In this document: in pieces, positions 1 through 10,697 of the stretch
How the letters are laid out: each line of letters opens with the position of its first letter
Position numbering within the stretch: the stretch's first letter is position 1
Position numbers and translations under genes: made by a program
Notes under the pieces: generated by a model
Databases searched by the model: none
The model's input: the letters and a program-made list of their open reading frames with translations, nothing else
Told to the model about the DNA's origin: nothing
Virus record (IMG/VR): IMGVR_UViG_3300035698_035366
Span: 124,001 to 188,000 of that record
From: a virus
Reading direction: 5' to 3' (one strand)
Length of the DNA stretch: 64,000 nucleotides

Positions 1-1
1 T

Positions 2-1426
2 CACCGCTTTGAAACAAGAGATGCACAAACAGAACAAGATTTTGGTGGACGACCAAAACCAAAATTCCTGTTTGGTGTGCGATTCATAACTCAGTTCAAT
101 TCACCGGCCTTTGGACAATTTTCTGACCAAAATGGCGACGTCGCTTTTATGGTTAAAACTGTTGATAAACCAAAAATTGATTTTGACGTCACAGTTATGA
201 ATCAATATAATAAGCGTAGATTAGTTCAAACAAAAATAAAATATCAACCAATTAATATGCGTTTTTATGATTCAGTAGATGAAAGACTATCAAAATTTAT
301 ATTATCATACATGCAGCATTACTATGGTGATCATTTAGCAGAAAATGTTGATCAATGGAGTTATGATAAAATTTCTTCAGAATTCAATAATGGTGTAGAT
401 GGTTGGGGTTACAGAGGTATTTCCCAACCAGGCCGCTCAAATTCTGCCCCTTTCATGTCACATATTGAACTTTATCAATTCTTTGGTGGTAATTTTTCTC
501 GTTGGGTTTTTGTTAACCCATTGATTACTAGCTTTGATCATGATAATGTTGATGCAGAATCGGGCAATGTTGCACAAGAAGCAAGTATGTCAGTCGAATT
601 TGAAGGACTTCTTTATAGAGAAAAAAATATCCCATTAGCAACATCTAAAGTTGGTCGCGCAGCAATTGATTTCTTCAAGCTAGAAGAGTTCGCTGATAAT
701 TTAGAATTACCTGATGCACTACAAATCGGCGGTTTAAATCTCGGTGGTATTAGTGATCTTGCATCGGCTAGATCAGTTTTTGGTCGAGAACTTGGTAGGA
801 AAACAATCGAAGTTTTGAGCGGTAGCCCAATCGATACATCAGGCATTTCTAGAACATCATCATCGGCATTAACACCGTTTGGTAACTTTGATTTTGGTTC
901 AGTTATTGTTGGTGAAGGTGTTGATGGATTAATTAGTAGCGGTGTAAGTGGATCGACAGGTGCGGTTTCAAACGCCATTAGAGCTGGTACTGCAAACGTT
1001 GCACGTGATGCTCTTAACTTGGTTAGAGGTAATATTCTTGGAACAGGTGGTACTCGACTCAATGACGGCGCTGCCTCGTTTTGTGCTGACCCAGCAACAG
1101 GATCTGGGACTTCACCGTCCGCATCCCCGGCAGGTGCCGCCAAAGCTGTTGGTCAAACAGGTGGGTTTTCCACACCAGGAGTAGCAGCAGATGAAAATTC
1201 AGCAGTTGTACAGTTTGCAGGAGCGGTGACAACTGGTGTTGATACAGTGGTCAAAGGGGTTGGTGATGGTTTACAGTTTGGATTAGAGACCATCGGGCTT
1301 AGAAATTCCCAATCTACTACAGGAAACCAAATTGGAGTAACAGCTAAACCATTTGTTGACCCAGATTCATTAACGCCTTCACAACGGGCTATTCGGGCAC
1401 AAAACCAATTTCCGGATAACACCTGA
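2..1426 (+). CDS. Tail-tube-fold baseplate protein, 5' partial
   Basis: The reading frame is open to the left edge, so the true start lies outside the window; a GTG at 77 is internal. The visible 474 residues begin with a segment RPKPKFLFGVRF followed by a region with MVKTVDKPKIDF and NQYNKRR, the pattern of gp19-type tail-tube folds in T4-like baseplate and tube-initiator proteins. The C-terminal half (from about residue 230) is Gly/Ser/Ala-rich and looks like a flexible extension. It would act at the junction of baseplate and tail tube. Its stop overlaps the start of gp4 by one base. The exact T4 equivalent (gp48, gp54 or an extra tube protein) cannot be settled by eye. Confidence 0.6.
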   Translation, partial: HRFETRDAQTEQDFGGRPKPKFLFGVRFITQFNSPAFGQFSDQNGDVAFMVKTVDKPKIDFDVTVMNQYNKRRLVQTKIKYQPINMRFYDSVDERLSKFILSYMQHYYGDHLAENVDQWSYDKISSEFNNGVDGWGYRGISQPGRSNSAPFMSHIELYQFFGGNFSRWVFVNPLITSFDHDNVDAESGNVAQEASMSVEFEGLLYREKNIPLATSKVGRAAIDFFKLEEFADNLELPDALQIGGLNLGGISDLASARSVFGRELGRKTIEVLSGSPIDTSGISRTSSSALTPFGNFDFGSVIVGEGVDGLISSGVSGSTGAVSNAIRAGTANVARDALNLVRGNILGTGGTRLNDGAASFCADPATGSGTSPSASPAGAAKAVGQTGGFSTPGVAADENSAVVQFAGAVTTGVDTVVKGVGDGLQFGLETIGLRNSQSTTGNQIGVTAKPFVDPDSLTPSQRAIRAQNQFPDNT

Positions 1427-1857
1427 TGGCTAAGTATGGTCATGTGCATAGTGGTGAATTTACGCCCAGCAATCCGGCAAAATATAAAGGTTCATATCCA
1501 ATAACATATAGAAGTTCATGGGAACTCACTGTATTCAACATGTTTGATTCGCACCCCAACGTTTTAGAATGGGCAAGTGAAAGCATAAAAATACCTTATA
1601 TGCACCCATTTAAGGGTAGAATGTCATTTTATATCCCAGACATTGTTGCAAAATTCGTGGATAAAAAAGGAAAAACTCATGTTGAGGTTATCGAGATAAA
1701 GCCTTTGAAAGAAACTTTGGCAGAACATGCCAAATCCAGGTATGATCAAGCACAATTAGCGGTTAATCATGCTAAATGGAAATCGGCTCAAGCTTATTGT
1801 GCAAAAGTCGGTATGAAATTTAGGATTTTAACCGAAAAACAAATATATAGAAATTAG
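1426..1857 (+). CDS. 4: Head completion protein gp4 (nuclease-like)
   Basis: This 143-residue protein matches the T4 gp4 (also called gp50) family in length and motifs: YRSSWELTVF near residue 28, then IPYMHPFKGRMSFYIPD and EVIEIKP, an arrangement of a TnsA-like PD-(D/E)XK nuclease (Glu, Asp, ExK). gp4 acts after DNA packaging to stabilise or trim the DNA end so that the neck can attach. It starts on the last base of the preceding tail gene and is followed by the terminase genes, so it sits in a head-completion and packaging block. The same YRSSWE/ExKP motif set reappears in the putative homing endonuclease at 19082-19975. Confidence 0.8.
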   Translation: MAKYGHVHSGEFTPSNPAKYKGSYPITYRSSWELTVFNMFDSHPNVLEWASESIKIPYMHPFKGRMSFYIPDIVAKFVDKKGKTHVEVIEIKPLKETLAEHAKSRYDQAQLAVNHAKWKSAQAYCAKVGMKFRILTEKQIYRN

Positions 1858-1954
1858 CAATTACTTAGTGCAATTGCGGTTTATACAACTTCTTTGCTGT
1901 GAACCTTACGAAATTCGTTTTGTAAATAATAAAAATATATTGAGGAGATATTGT

Positions 1955-2542
1955 ATGCCTAAACAGCAAAAAACAAAACTTGAAGAAACCTTGGATTTGC
2001 CCAGTTTATCTGACGCATTAGAAGAATCAAAAGTGTCAAAAGAAAAAGAAGCACTCGATGCTGAAGAAAAAGAAGTGGATGAATTGGAAGAAACAATGAA
2101 AGAACTTTCAGCAACCAATCCACAGTCTGCTTCAGATTTTAAAAATGCATTGGATTCAGCAGCTGAATTAGAAAACACTGTCGCTAGGCATGCTGATTTC
2201 AAAGAACATGATGATGAAATGAATGAAGTTTCTGCACACGCAATGGAAAGTTATGAAATGCTAATGGATTTTGGAATGAACTGTACACCAGCTCATGCCG
2301 GATCAATATTTGATACCGCCGCCACTATGTTAAAGATTTCCCTTGATGCTCGAAATTCTAAATCAGATAAAAAATTAAAAGTTTGGCGTTTACAAATTGA
2401 ACAAGCCAGATTGATGCGTGATATGGAAAAACAGCGAGATGATAGTGGTGAAATTATTGATAATAACAATAACCAAATTAAAGGTTCTAGAAATGCGATT
2501 ATTGAGGGAATCAAATCTGGTAAGATCAGCTTGGACGATTAA
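1955..2542 (+). CDS. 16: Small terminase subunit gp16-like
   Basis: The chosen ATG follows a strong ribosome binding site (TGAGGAGA, 1941-1948), giving 195 residues; the frame is open further upstream but without a good start. The protein is charged and helical, with a central piece DFGMNCTPAHAGSIFDTAATMLKISLDARNSK and a following KKLKVW that resemble the conserved core of T4-like gp16 proteins. gp16 recognises phage DNA and stimulates the large terminase. Its position between gp4 and the large terminase gene (5880) supports this, although three other genes separate the two subunits, which are adjacent in T4. Confidence 0.7.
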   Translation: MPKQQKTKLEETLDLPSLSDALEESKVSKEKEALDAEEKEVDELEETMKELSATNPQSASDFKNALDSAAELENTVARHADFKEHDDEMNEVSAHAMESYEMLMDFGMNCTPAHAGSIFDTAATMLKISLDARNSKSDKKLKVWRLQIEQARLMRDMEKQRDDSGEIIDNNNNQIKGSRNAIIEGIKSGKISLDD

Positions 2543-2555
2543 AAACAATCAACCA

Positions 2556-2565
2556 GCTAAATATA
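2556..2565 (+). promoter_or_regulatory. Late-promoter-like box GCTAAATATA
   Basis: GCTAAATATA lies 33 bases before the ATG at 2598, in the gap after the small terminase gene. The GCTAAATA core is shared with gaps before 28907, 32924, 37584 and 48869, and resembles the T4 late promoter TATAAATA read by gp55. Inferred from recurrence only. Confidence 0.45.
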
Positions 2566-2597
2566 AAGAAATACAATTCTTTTAAAGGCTTTGGAAT

Positions 2598-3425
2598 ATG
2601 AAAAAAACATTTATTGAACATTTGATAGAGAGCGATCGGGAATACAGCTACCGAATTAAATCGGTTGTTGATTTTGACGATACCCAAATGGAGAAATTGG
2701 AGAGATTGGTTCAAAAATATGAACTACGTGATATGGAATCTCCAAGAAAGACTATTATTCAAGATCATCCACTTGATTTCCCAGATGTGAACCATGCAGA
2801 AGTTTATATTATTGATATTGTCACTGGTGTACCAGTATCATCATATATATTACAACAAGAAATCCGAGAGAATTTGAAAGTACCGGAAAAGTTTATTGTT
2901 GTTCGTTCTGAGAATGATCCTCTAGAGATTGAAACAGAAAAAATGCTTGCAATGAAAGATATGCGTGATGAAGCTGAAAAGAAAGGCCTTGAACGAGATG
3001 CATTACTTTCAACTTCAAGTGTTTATGTTGAAGATGAAAACTCAGTTCCTGGTGAAGAAATGTATGGGGATATATATAATAAGAGATTTCTAGATACTCT
3101 TGCCCAAATATCAGCAACTCGTTCCCCAGAATTCATTGAAAACAAAGGCACGGGGATTTTCTCGTGGTTGAACAATGAAGTTGACGATGTTCCTGAAATT
3201 ATGACAGACGATAGTTTCAACAGTGGTAAAGAATACGAATATGCTCCAAAACCAACACCGTGGTGGAAAGCTTCCAGCGTTGATCACAGGTTACATGATG
3301 ATTTAAGTTTGGGAACAGCCGGAAACTTTGATGACGATTCAAAATTATATCATCAAAAATATAAAAAGATTGATGGAGAAGAAGTCCATATGATCCGTAA
3401 AACAGAGGGAATTCAAGATGACTAA
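2598..3425 (+). CDS. Probable virion/head-assembly protein
   Basis: This 275-residue acidic protein starts MKKTFIEHLIES, a style of N-terminus common in virion-associated proteins of T4-like phages. Residues 15-100 form the best-ordered part (YSYRIKSVVDFDD, then KTIIQDHPLDFPDVNHAEVYIIDI), and the rest is polar. I recall conserved proteins of this pattern between the terminase genes of marine T4-like phages, but no function is known to me. It overlaps the next gene by 8 bases, so the two are translationally coupled. Not an enzyme by any motif I can see. Confidence 0.75.
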   Translation: MKKTFIEHLIESDREYSYRIKSVVDFDDTQMEKLERLVQKYELRDMESPRKTIIQDHPLDFPDVNHAEVYIIDIVTGVPVSSYILQQEIRENLKVPEKFIVVRSENDPLEIETEKMLAMKDMRDEAEKKGLERDALLSTSSVYVEDENSVPGEEMYGDIYNKRFLDTLAQISATRSPEFIENKGTGIFSWLNNEVDDVPEIMTDDSFNSGKEYEYAPKPTPWWKASSVDHRLHDDLSLGTAGNFDDDSKLYHQKYKKIDGEEVHMIRKTEGIQDD

Positions 3426-5472
3426 CGAATTGGATAGAATGATTAAACTAGCGGGCATTCGTCTTGCAGAAGATAATATGACCACTGACGGATTTGATTT
3501 CTCAGGAATTTCAAAACTCGTTGATGAAAATAAAATCAATACATTACCATATGGTGATCAAAAAGAAATTTTTAGACTGTCAAGTATGATTGGTGATGGT
3601 GGTATCCATGATGCAGTTTCCAGAGCGAAGGCGATGATACAGAAAGATCCATCGATGAGTTCAACTATGCAGAGTATATTACAAGACCTAATTTCAAATA
3701 GTGGTGTCAGTGATGTACAGGAAAATCTTAGTCCAATCCATGGTTCTCCTGAGAATCCAGATGAGGATCTTTATCCAGATCAGGAAGTTCACCAACATGA
3801 TCACGATTGGAACAATAACGATTCGTCCGAAGCAACAGATGATGATGGGCATCTAGTAGAAGATGAAGGTTCGTTAACATTTAAACTTTCAAGAAAGAAA
3901 ACTGAAGACGGGGAATTTGTAGTTAAAGCATACAAAAATGGCAAATATTATGAGCCAGCAAGCTACTATACAGATGATTGGGAAGATGCAGTTGGAACTA
4001 AAGCTGATATGGAGAAACGTGAAGGCATCAAGGAAGATGGTGACATGGGCGAAGCGCGTGAATTACCAGATGCAGTTAAAAATAATTTTGAATATGATCC
4101 AGATGCAGAAGCAACCGAAATTAGCTTTGATACAGAAGAACCTATTTCGGAAGAAAATACAACAGAAGGTGTTGTCAAACTAATATCAATGCTAGACGGT
4201 GATAGAAAAACTGCTAAAGAAATTGTAAAGCAATTGGATGAATGGGTTAACTTTGCTGGTGAAGATTGGTCTTCTGATGATTTTGTTGATGAACTCATGA
4301 ATGCATTTCCTGACCTAAGTGAAGAGATGGCTACTGAAATTCTTGAAATGCATGAAATGGGTGAAATTGGCGTCTCGGCATCATCATATAATGAATTTGG
4401 TGAATCAATCAAAGAAGACGTTCGTCAAGACGTTCCTGTTCTTGAATTCGATTCAACAGGTGATGCTTATGATGCGTGCCAGTATGATGACAATATAAAG
4501 AATGGTGATGTACTTTTAATTCCATCCGAAGGTGTGGTTGGAATAGCTGGTACGTGGCCCGTGGCAGTCACAATAGAAAATGGTAATCTCCATTCAGCAA
4601 AGGATGGTGAGTTATCACTTTACTTGGATGAACAAAATATGGGAGCCGGATTAGATAAAGCTGTTGCAACTGCAAATGATCACGGCTTTGAAATTGTTCC
4701 TGAAATGGCACAAGAAATAACTGAAGGATTTATGGATGATCTTCGTTCAGCAGCCAGTGATTTAGAAGGTGAGCTTGTTGTTATGCGTGAAACCCCAGAT
4801 GAAAGCGAATATGGTGCGGTAGAGGCCTTGGTTCGGGATATGGCACAAGCATATCATGTCGATGAAGATAGTTTATCTAGAACATTTGAAGATGTTTATG
4901 GTGTACATCCAGAAGAATATATGATGCAAACCGAATCGATGAACGAAATTAATGAAGATTGGGGCTCATCAGATTGGTATCCAATCATACAAAATATCGA
5001 TCAGGCAATTGAAAGAGACGGTGTATCACCTGAATCTATTGAAAATGCGGCACGCGATAGTGCAGAAATGTATTACGACCACATGGGATATGAATCAGTA
5101 GATGATGCAGTAGATCCAATTATCAATGGTTGGATGCGCATGTCAAAGAAAGGTAAACAGCTTTCTGCTATGTTCGCACCAAAAGAGACTATGGATGAAC
5201 ATGAAAACGGTGAATACGATTTTGGTCACCGTCAGATGGGTTACAAAGATTATCAACAGGATGTTTTTGATTATAGAGGACGAGCAGAAACTTCTGGCTC
5301 CAAACTTCGAGTTGTTAATAATTATGGCGATAACCCAATGATTGAAGAAGACCCTAGAAATGATAATGGTATTCGTGGAAAGCGGTTTTATGAAAATCAA
5401 GATCCTATTGCTGTTCGTGAAGCTCAATATGCTAAAGAATTCCGAGCGTTTTTAAAAGAAGGAAAGAAATAA
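3418..5472 (+). CDS. Large acidic virion-type protein with SEYGAV domain
   Basis: This 684-residue protein is very acidic and mostly low in complexity. It begins with MIKLAGIRLAE, a motif echoed in the genes at 37584 and 39560. Residues about 440-510 hold a compact domain with SEYGAVEALVRDMAQAY and a GVHPEEY tail, which is repeated with about half identical residues in the 771-residue protein at 7534. The C-terminus (KEFRAFLKEGKK) is basic. Position between the two terminase genes suggests a head or DNA-packaging-associated role, but this is inference; it may be an internal head or scaffold-like protein. Confidence 0.75.
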   Translation: MTNELDRMIKLAGIRLAEDNMTTDGFDFSGISKLVDENKINTLPYGDQKEIFRLSSMIGDGGIHDAVSRAKAMIQKDPSMSSTMQSILQDLISNSGVSDVQENLSPIHGSPENPDEDLYPDQEVHQHDHDWNNNDSSEATDDDGHLVEDEGSLTFKLSRKKTEDGEFVVKAYKNGKYYEPASYYTDDWEDAVGTKADMEKREGIKEDGDMGEARELPDAVKNNFEYDPDAEATEISFDTEEPISEENTTEGVVKLISMLDGDRKTAKEIVKQLDEWVNFAGEDWSSDDFVDELMNAFPDLSEEMATEILEMHEMGEIGVSASSYNEFGESIKEDVRQDVPVLEFDSTGDAYDACQYDDNIKNGDVLLIPSEGVVGIAGTWPVAVTIENGNLHSAKDGELSLYLDEQNMGAGLDKAVATANDHGFEIVPEMAQEITEGFMDDLRSAASDLEGELVVMRETPDESEYGAVEALVRDMAQAYHVDEDSLSRTFEDVYGVHPEEYMMQTESMNEINEDWGSSDWYPIIQNIDQAIERDGVSPESIENAARDSAEMYYDHMGYESVDDAVDPIINGWMRMSKKGKQLSAMFAPKETMDEHENGEYDFGHRQMGYKDYQQDVFDYRGRAETSGSKLRVVNNYGDNPMIEEDPRNDNGIRGKRFYENQDPIAVREAQYAKEFRAFLKEGKK

Positions 5473-5520
5473 CCCTTAATTTTAGTGAGCAGCCTTATCA
5501 ATCTTAAAAAGGAAATTAAA

Positions 5521-5793
5521 ATGAAAGTATCAAAGGATTTTCAAGAACAGTTTGTTTACGGTAAGGTTAATACTACAATTCATGTTTATTATCACTTACC
5601 AGATTATAATTCTATAATACAGGAATTTGTCTGGAGAACTCTTGATCTTGATCCACATTTCCCTAGAATCCATCAATTTTTGGATCATTGGGATAGAAAT
5701 ATCGATGCACCAATAAAGGAAGCTTTCATCTCCTGTGATAAAGGAAACTTCAAACCAGAGTTCAGAAATGTTACTGCTTGGTTTAATGCCTAG
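5521..5793 (+). CDS. Small conserved-looking hypothetical protein
   Basis: The ATG at 5521 follows an AAGGAA ribosome binding site; a GTG at 5485 lacks one and was not chosen. The 90-residue product has several aromatic and acidic residues (HVYYHLPDYNSIIQEFVW, FLDHWDRNID) and no recognisable motif. It sits directly before the large terminase gene, separated by a gap with a late-promoter-like box, so it ends the previous transcription unit. Confidence 0.65.
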   Translation: MKVSKDFQEQFVYGKVNTTIHVYYHLPDYNSIIQEFVWRTLDLDPHFPRIHQFLDHWDRNIDAPIKEAFISCDKGNFKPEFRNVTAWFNA

Positions 5794-5809
5794 ACCTACG
5801 TTTTTGCGT

Positions 5810-5819
5810 TATAAATATA
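5810..5819 (+). promoter_or_regulatory. Late-promoter-like box TATAAATATA
   Basis: TATAAATATA is an exact match to the T4 late promoter core TATAAATA and lies 60 bases upstream of the large terminase start, as expected for a gp55-dependent late packaging gene. No -35 element is evident, which also fits a late promoter. Confidence 0.55.
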
Positions 5820-5873
5820 ATACTTACAACATGTTACAGAACGTGTTTGTAGATTATTAATTATACGGGGTAA

Positions 5874-7490
<1,617 letters not shown>

Positions 7491-7494
7491 CCTA

Positions 7495-7503
7495 GCATAA
7501 ATA
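7495..7503 (+). promoter_or_regulatory. Late-promoter-like box GCATAAATA
   Basis: GCATAAATA lies 30 bases before the ATG at 7534, in the 43-base gap after the terminase gene. The same 9-mer recurs before the gene at 41354. It fits the T4 late promoter core with one change. Confidence 0.45.
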
Positions 7504-7533
7504 AAGTATATAATGATAATATAAGGGTTTAAC

Positions 7534-9849
7534 ATGGCTGATAAGTTTGGTCTCTTGGCAGAAAGAATATTTAGTATTTTCAAAGGAACGGGGCACACCC
7601 TTAGACTCTTCGATGAGCAGGGAAACCAAACAATTGATCCTGAAAATGCTCGGCATTTCTTTGCTGTTGAAGACCGTATTATGGTTACTTTGCATCAAGA
7701 CAATGCGGATAACAATGAATTAACGTTAATGATTCCGGAAAAGAATGATAAGGGTGATGTCCGCCATTTTGCCGATATGATTAGATCTTTAAGACGGTCA
7801 GCACAACACTTTAATATTATGTTTACAGTTAGAAAATTTGGGCATGAGATTACACCGAAAGATGTGATCCATAAAATAAAAGAATCATGGAGTAATGACA
7901 TGGAAATCGCAGAACAGATGAATCCAAAGATGACGGGAACCTCTCGCACAAGTCATCAAAAGTGGAATGAAGCAAGACTAATCGTCAAGCACTCAAAAGT
8001 TGTAAATGAAGAACAACGGGGCGCTCGATCCAGAAATATTAGTCGGCTTTTTGTAGAAACCGCTGAAGGCGAACGTTTCTTGTTCCCTACAAAGAACTTA
8101 CAAGCTGCGAGAGCATGGTGTCGTCATCTGGGTGCGGGGGGTGTTGCTAATGACATAGTTAGTGAGCATATCAAAAGCCTAAGCAATGAAATGGAAACAT
8201 TGAAGGAATTTTCCGCACATATTTTCCGCAATAGGACAACTTTGGAAGAATCAGCACTTGCTGTTCGTTCATCTGCCCGCACTAGAATTGACGAGATCCG
8301 TAATGAGCTAGGTCGTTTTATGACTAAGAGAGCATACTTTACGGTTGCTGAAGAAATCGAAAGTTCTGAAACCAGCGGTGATACACTTGTCGAATCACAC
8401 ACCGATTTATCTGAGCGTTTAGAATGGTTGTCAGACACGTTAGCTATTGCAGAAGATCATGATTTATATGGTAAATTGTCTTCTTTAGTTGAATTTACCG
8501 AACCAGCTGTTGCTGACGAAGAACCAATGGAAGGACAATTTACTCCGGACGATGTTGCCCAAGCATATGAATTCCGTGGTGCAGATAATGCAGCCCGTGA
8601 CCCGGAAGGCACATTTGATTGGGAAGCAATCAATAAAGATACTCCTCCGGAGCACAAAGATCACCTGAAACCACCTGCCGTAGAACGTTTATATTTTGAA
8701 GAAGCTGCGGCCCTACTTAATACAAATGATTTTACGTTTTTTGACAAATACACCGATGACGACGCAAACAAACCAGATGAATGGACCCCTCGTGGAAAAT
8801 TAGCTTGGCGTTTAGCTTCAATCGCAAAGAGACTTGATCCAAAGGTTAAGGGACAATTGGTTCTTTCAAATATTCTTTCCTATGTGGCAGATAAGATGCA
8901 AGAAGGCGCAAGACCAAATCCACAAGCACAACGCATCGCTGGTCACTTCATTACAAATATTGCTCCAACAATTCATGAATCAATCAGCGTTCGTTTAGCA
9001 CAAATTGAAGAAAGTGTAAAACTTGGAGAATCATGGCTTGAAGATTTGGAATCAGCGGTTAATGATTTAGAAGCAGAGCTCGAAGCATTCATTGACAATG
9101 ACAGTGAATATGGCGCAGTTGACCCATTAATATACGATATGGCACAAGCCTATGGTGTAGATGTAGCAAGCTTGGCCAATGCATTCCACGACATGAAAGG
9201 TATACCACCAGAAGACTTCGTGTTTCGCGGTCGATCATTTGGTGAAAGCCGTGAACTAGACGAATGGTTCGAAGGATTTGATCCATTGAGAATTATTAAG
9301 GAATCTTCAAAAAAACTAACCGATGATATTCCAGTAATTCCGGGTGACATGGGAAAGGATTTTGAGGATGAAATTACAACCGATGGTTATGACCATGGTG
9401 AAGACGCGCAAAACATTATAAACTCAAACGACGAAATCGATACAGAGATGTATGAAGAAGTTGAATTGGCTAACGGTATGAAAGTTAAGTTTACTCCGGA
9501 TTATGCTGGTAATGACGCCGGTGAGGTTTTCACTTTAACGGGATGGGATGGCAAGCGTGGTCGAGTTGAAGATTCTCAAGGTCGTGGTTGGGGGGTTAGT
9601 GGTTATCAAATCGAGCCAGCTTTTTCAAGTCAAGACGACGATTACGATGATGATTCAATCCCAACGCAGGGATCATCCCGTGATCTGAGAGATATTAATG
9701 AAATTGCAGAATGGGCAGCTGATGCAGTTACCGATGGTAGAATGAATTTTGATGAAGCCGTTGAAGATTATTACCAAGACAATTTCGAAGAGAGTGGAAT
9801 TATGATTGGTAAATTCGAACAGATGGTTCAGGCACATTTGGATAGCTAA
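7534..9849 (+). CDS. Large conserved virion structural-type protein
   Basis: This 771-residue protein follows the terminase. Its N-terminal third (GTSRTSHQKWNEARLIVKHSK, then RGARSRNISRLFVETAEGERF and NLQAARAWCRHL) has the pattern of a large virion-associated protein that I recall as conserved in marine T4-like phages. The middle is helical and acidic. Residues about 503-570 contain the SEYGAVDPLIYDMAQAYGVD domain also found in the protein at 3418. The last 120 residues include an SH3-like stretch (KVKFTPDYAGNDAGEVFTLTGWDGKRGRV). The preceding ribosome binding site is AAGGG. Function within the virion is unknown. Confidence 0.8.
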   Translation: MADKFGLLAERIFSIFKGTGHTLRLFDEQGNQTIDPENARHFFAVEDRIMVTLHQDNADNNELTLMIPEKNDKGDVRHFADMIRSLRRSAQHFNIMFTVRKFGHEITPKDVIHKIKESWSNDMEIAEQMNPKMTGTSRTSHQKWNEARLIVKHSKVVNEEQRGARSRNISRLFVETAEGERFLFPTKNLQAARAWCRHLGAGGVANDIVSEHIKSLSNEMETLKEFSAHIFRNRTTLEESALAVRSSARTRIDEIRNELGRFMTKRAYFTVAEEIESSETSGDTLVESHTDLSERLEWLSDTLAIAEDHDLYGKLSSLVEFTEPAVADEEPMEGQFTPDDVAQAYEFRGADNAARDPEGTFDWEAINKDTPPEHKDHLKPPAVERLYFEEAAALLNTNDFTFFDKYTDDDANKPDEWTPRGKLAWRLASIAKRLDPKVKGQLVLSNILSYVADKMQEGARPNPQAQRIAGHFITNIAPTIHESISVRLAQIEESVKLGESWLEDLESAVNDLEAELEAFIDNDSEYGAVDPLIYDMAQAYGVDVASLANAFHDMKGIPPEDFVFRGRSFGESRELDEWFEGFDPLRIIKESSKKLTDDIPVIPGDMGKDFEDEITTDGYDHGEDAQNIINSNDEIDTEMYEEVELANGMKVKFTPDYAGNDAGEVFTLTGWDGKRGRVEDSQGRGWGVSGYQIEPAFSSQDDDYDDDSIPTQGSSRDLRDINEIAEWAADAVTDGRMNFDEAVEDYYQDNFEESGIMIGKFEQMVQAHLDS

Positions 9850-9852
9850 GTC

Positions 9853-10437
9853 ATGCGCTTAGTTGAATTCGAAGATCCTGGAGTTTATGTTGCGTTTAAA
9901 CTTGATTTATCAAGTGCTACGCAATTATCAGATTTTGTTGAAAACGAGTTGGACATGAAGCCAATTCCTAAAGATTTAATGCATGTCACAGTGGCGTCAT
10001 TCAAAACTGGAACCATTAATGAGTCGACCTTTCCAAAAATAAATTTCCCAATTGAAATTGATATTGCGGATTCATTTAGTACCTTTGGTTTCTTTACACT
10101 TCCATTTAAAGGGATTTATAATGCTGCATATATCAATCTAGAAAATAACCGAGAACTAATGATTGCTAGGGGTAACATTTTAGATTGGATGGACGATTGC
10201 GGAATATCAACAAAAACACCAGGTGGTAGATTTAGAGCCAGATGGCGGGGATGGACCCCGCATGTTTCTGTTACTTTTCAGGATACAGAAAAAAATAAGC
10301 TTCCTTGGGAAGGGGGTAATATGATTAAAGTCAAAAACTTTTTAAGAGGGACTGTGGATCTACCAATTTCAACTATAAAAGTGTCAGATATAATTCTAAC
10401 GCCGCATGATAAGAATTGGGGAGCAGATTTAGTTTAA
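9853..10437 (+). CDS. 2H phosphoesterase, anti-CBASS Acb1-like
   Basis: This 194-residue protein carries the two histidine motifs of 2H phosphoesterases: H44-V-T46 (LMHVTVASF) and H137-V-S139 (TPHVSVTF). The N-terminus GVYVAFKL followed by a loop ending in PIPKD resembles the start of T4 gene 57B product, Acb1, which cleaves cyclic oligonucleotides made by bacterial CBASS defence. If the homology holds, it degrades the host alarm nucleotide in the cytoplasm. It starts three bases after the virion gene at 7534 and is followed by a strong terminator, so it ends a late operon. The alternative is a general 2'-5' RNA ligase-like or cyclic phosphodiesterase role. Confidence 0.65.
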   Translation: MRLVEFEDPGVYVAFKLDLSSATQLSDFVENELDMKPIPKDLMHVTVASFKTGTINESTFPKINFPIEIDIADSFSTFGFFTLPFKGIYNAAYINLENNRELMIARGNILDWMDDCGISTKTPGGRFRARWRGWTPHVSVTFQDTEKNKLPWEGGNMIKVKNFLRGTVDLPISTIKVSDIILTPHDKNWGADLV

Positions 10438-10462
10438 CTATTTGAAATATATTGTTTAACTT

Positions 10463-10489
10463 GGGCGGGAGAAATCCCGTCCTTTTTTT
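10463..10489 (+). terminator. Rho-independent terminator
   Basis: An 8-bp stem (GGGCGGGA with TCCCGTCC, one G-T pair) closes a GAAA tetraloop and is followed by seven Ts. It separates the late operon ending at 10437 from the gp32 gene. Confidence 0.9.
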
Positions 10490-10541
10490 GTGATTTTTTC
10501 ATTGATTTTTCGCCTATTTTTATATTGTTATTAACTTCAAG

Positions 10542-10549
10542 TATAAATA
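10542..10549 (+). promoter_or_regulatory. Late-promoter-like box TATAAATA
   Basis: An exact TATAAATA lies in the 260-base gap between the terminator at 10463 and the gp32 start. It is 149 bases upstream of the ATG, so the gp32 leader would be long, leaving room for translational control of the kind known for T4 gp32. The rest of the gap shows no other clear element. Confidence 0.45.
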
Positions 10550-10697
10550 TAATTAACATACAGTAAAGGGAAGCTTTATTGTGTGTTTAGGCAAAAGCAA
10601 AAAGTATTGGTGAAGTATTCATATTTTAATATTGATATCTTCACTGTACAGGCATTATATTATAGGCACTAACATAGGCAAAAAGGAAAACATAACT

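Noticed and set aside
77-79. GTG as start of the first gene
   Set aside because: The frame is open upstream to base 2 and the upstream codons continue the conserved-looking RPKPKFLFG region, so the gene is truncated by the window edge.
613-1449. Two long minus-strand open frames opposite the first tail gene
   Set aside because: They are Ser/Pro-rich shadow frames of the Gly/Ser-rich plus-strand gene, with no ribosome binding site and no plausible start context.
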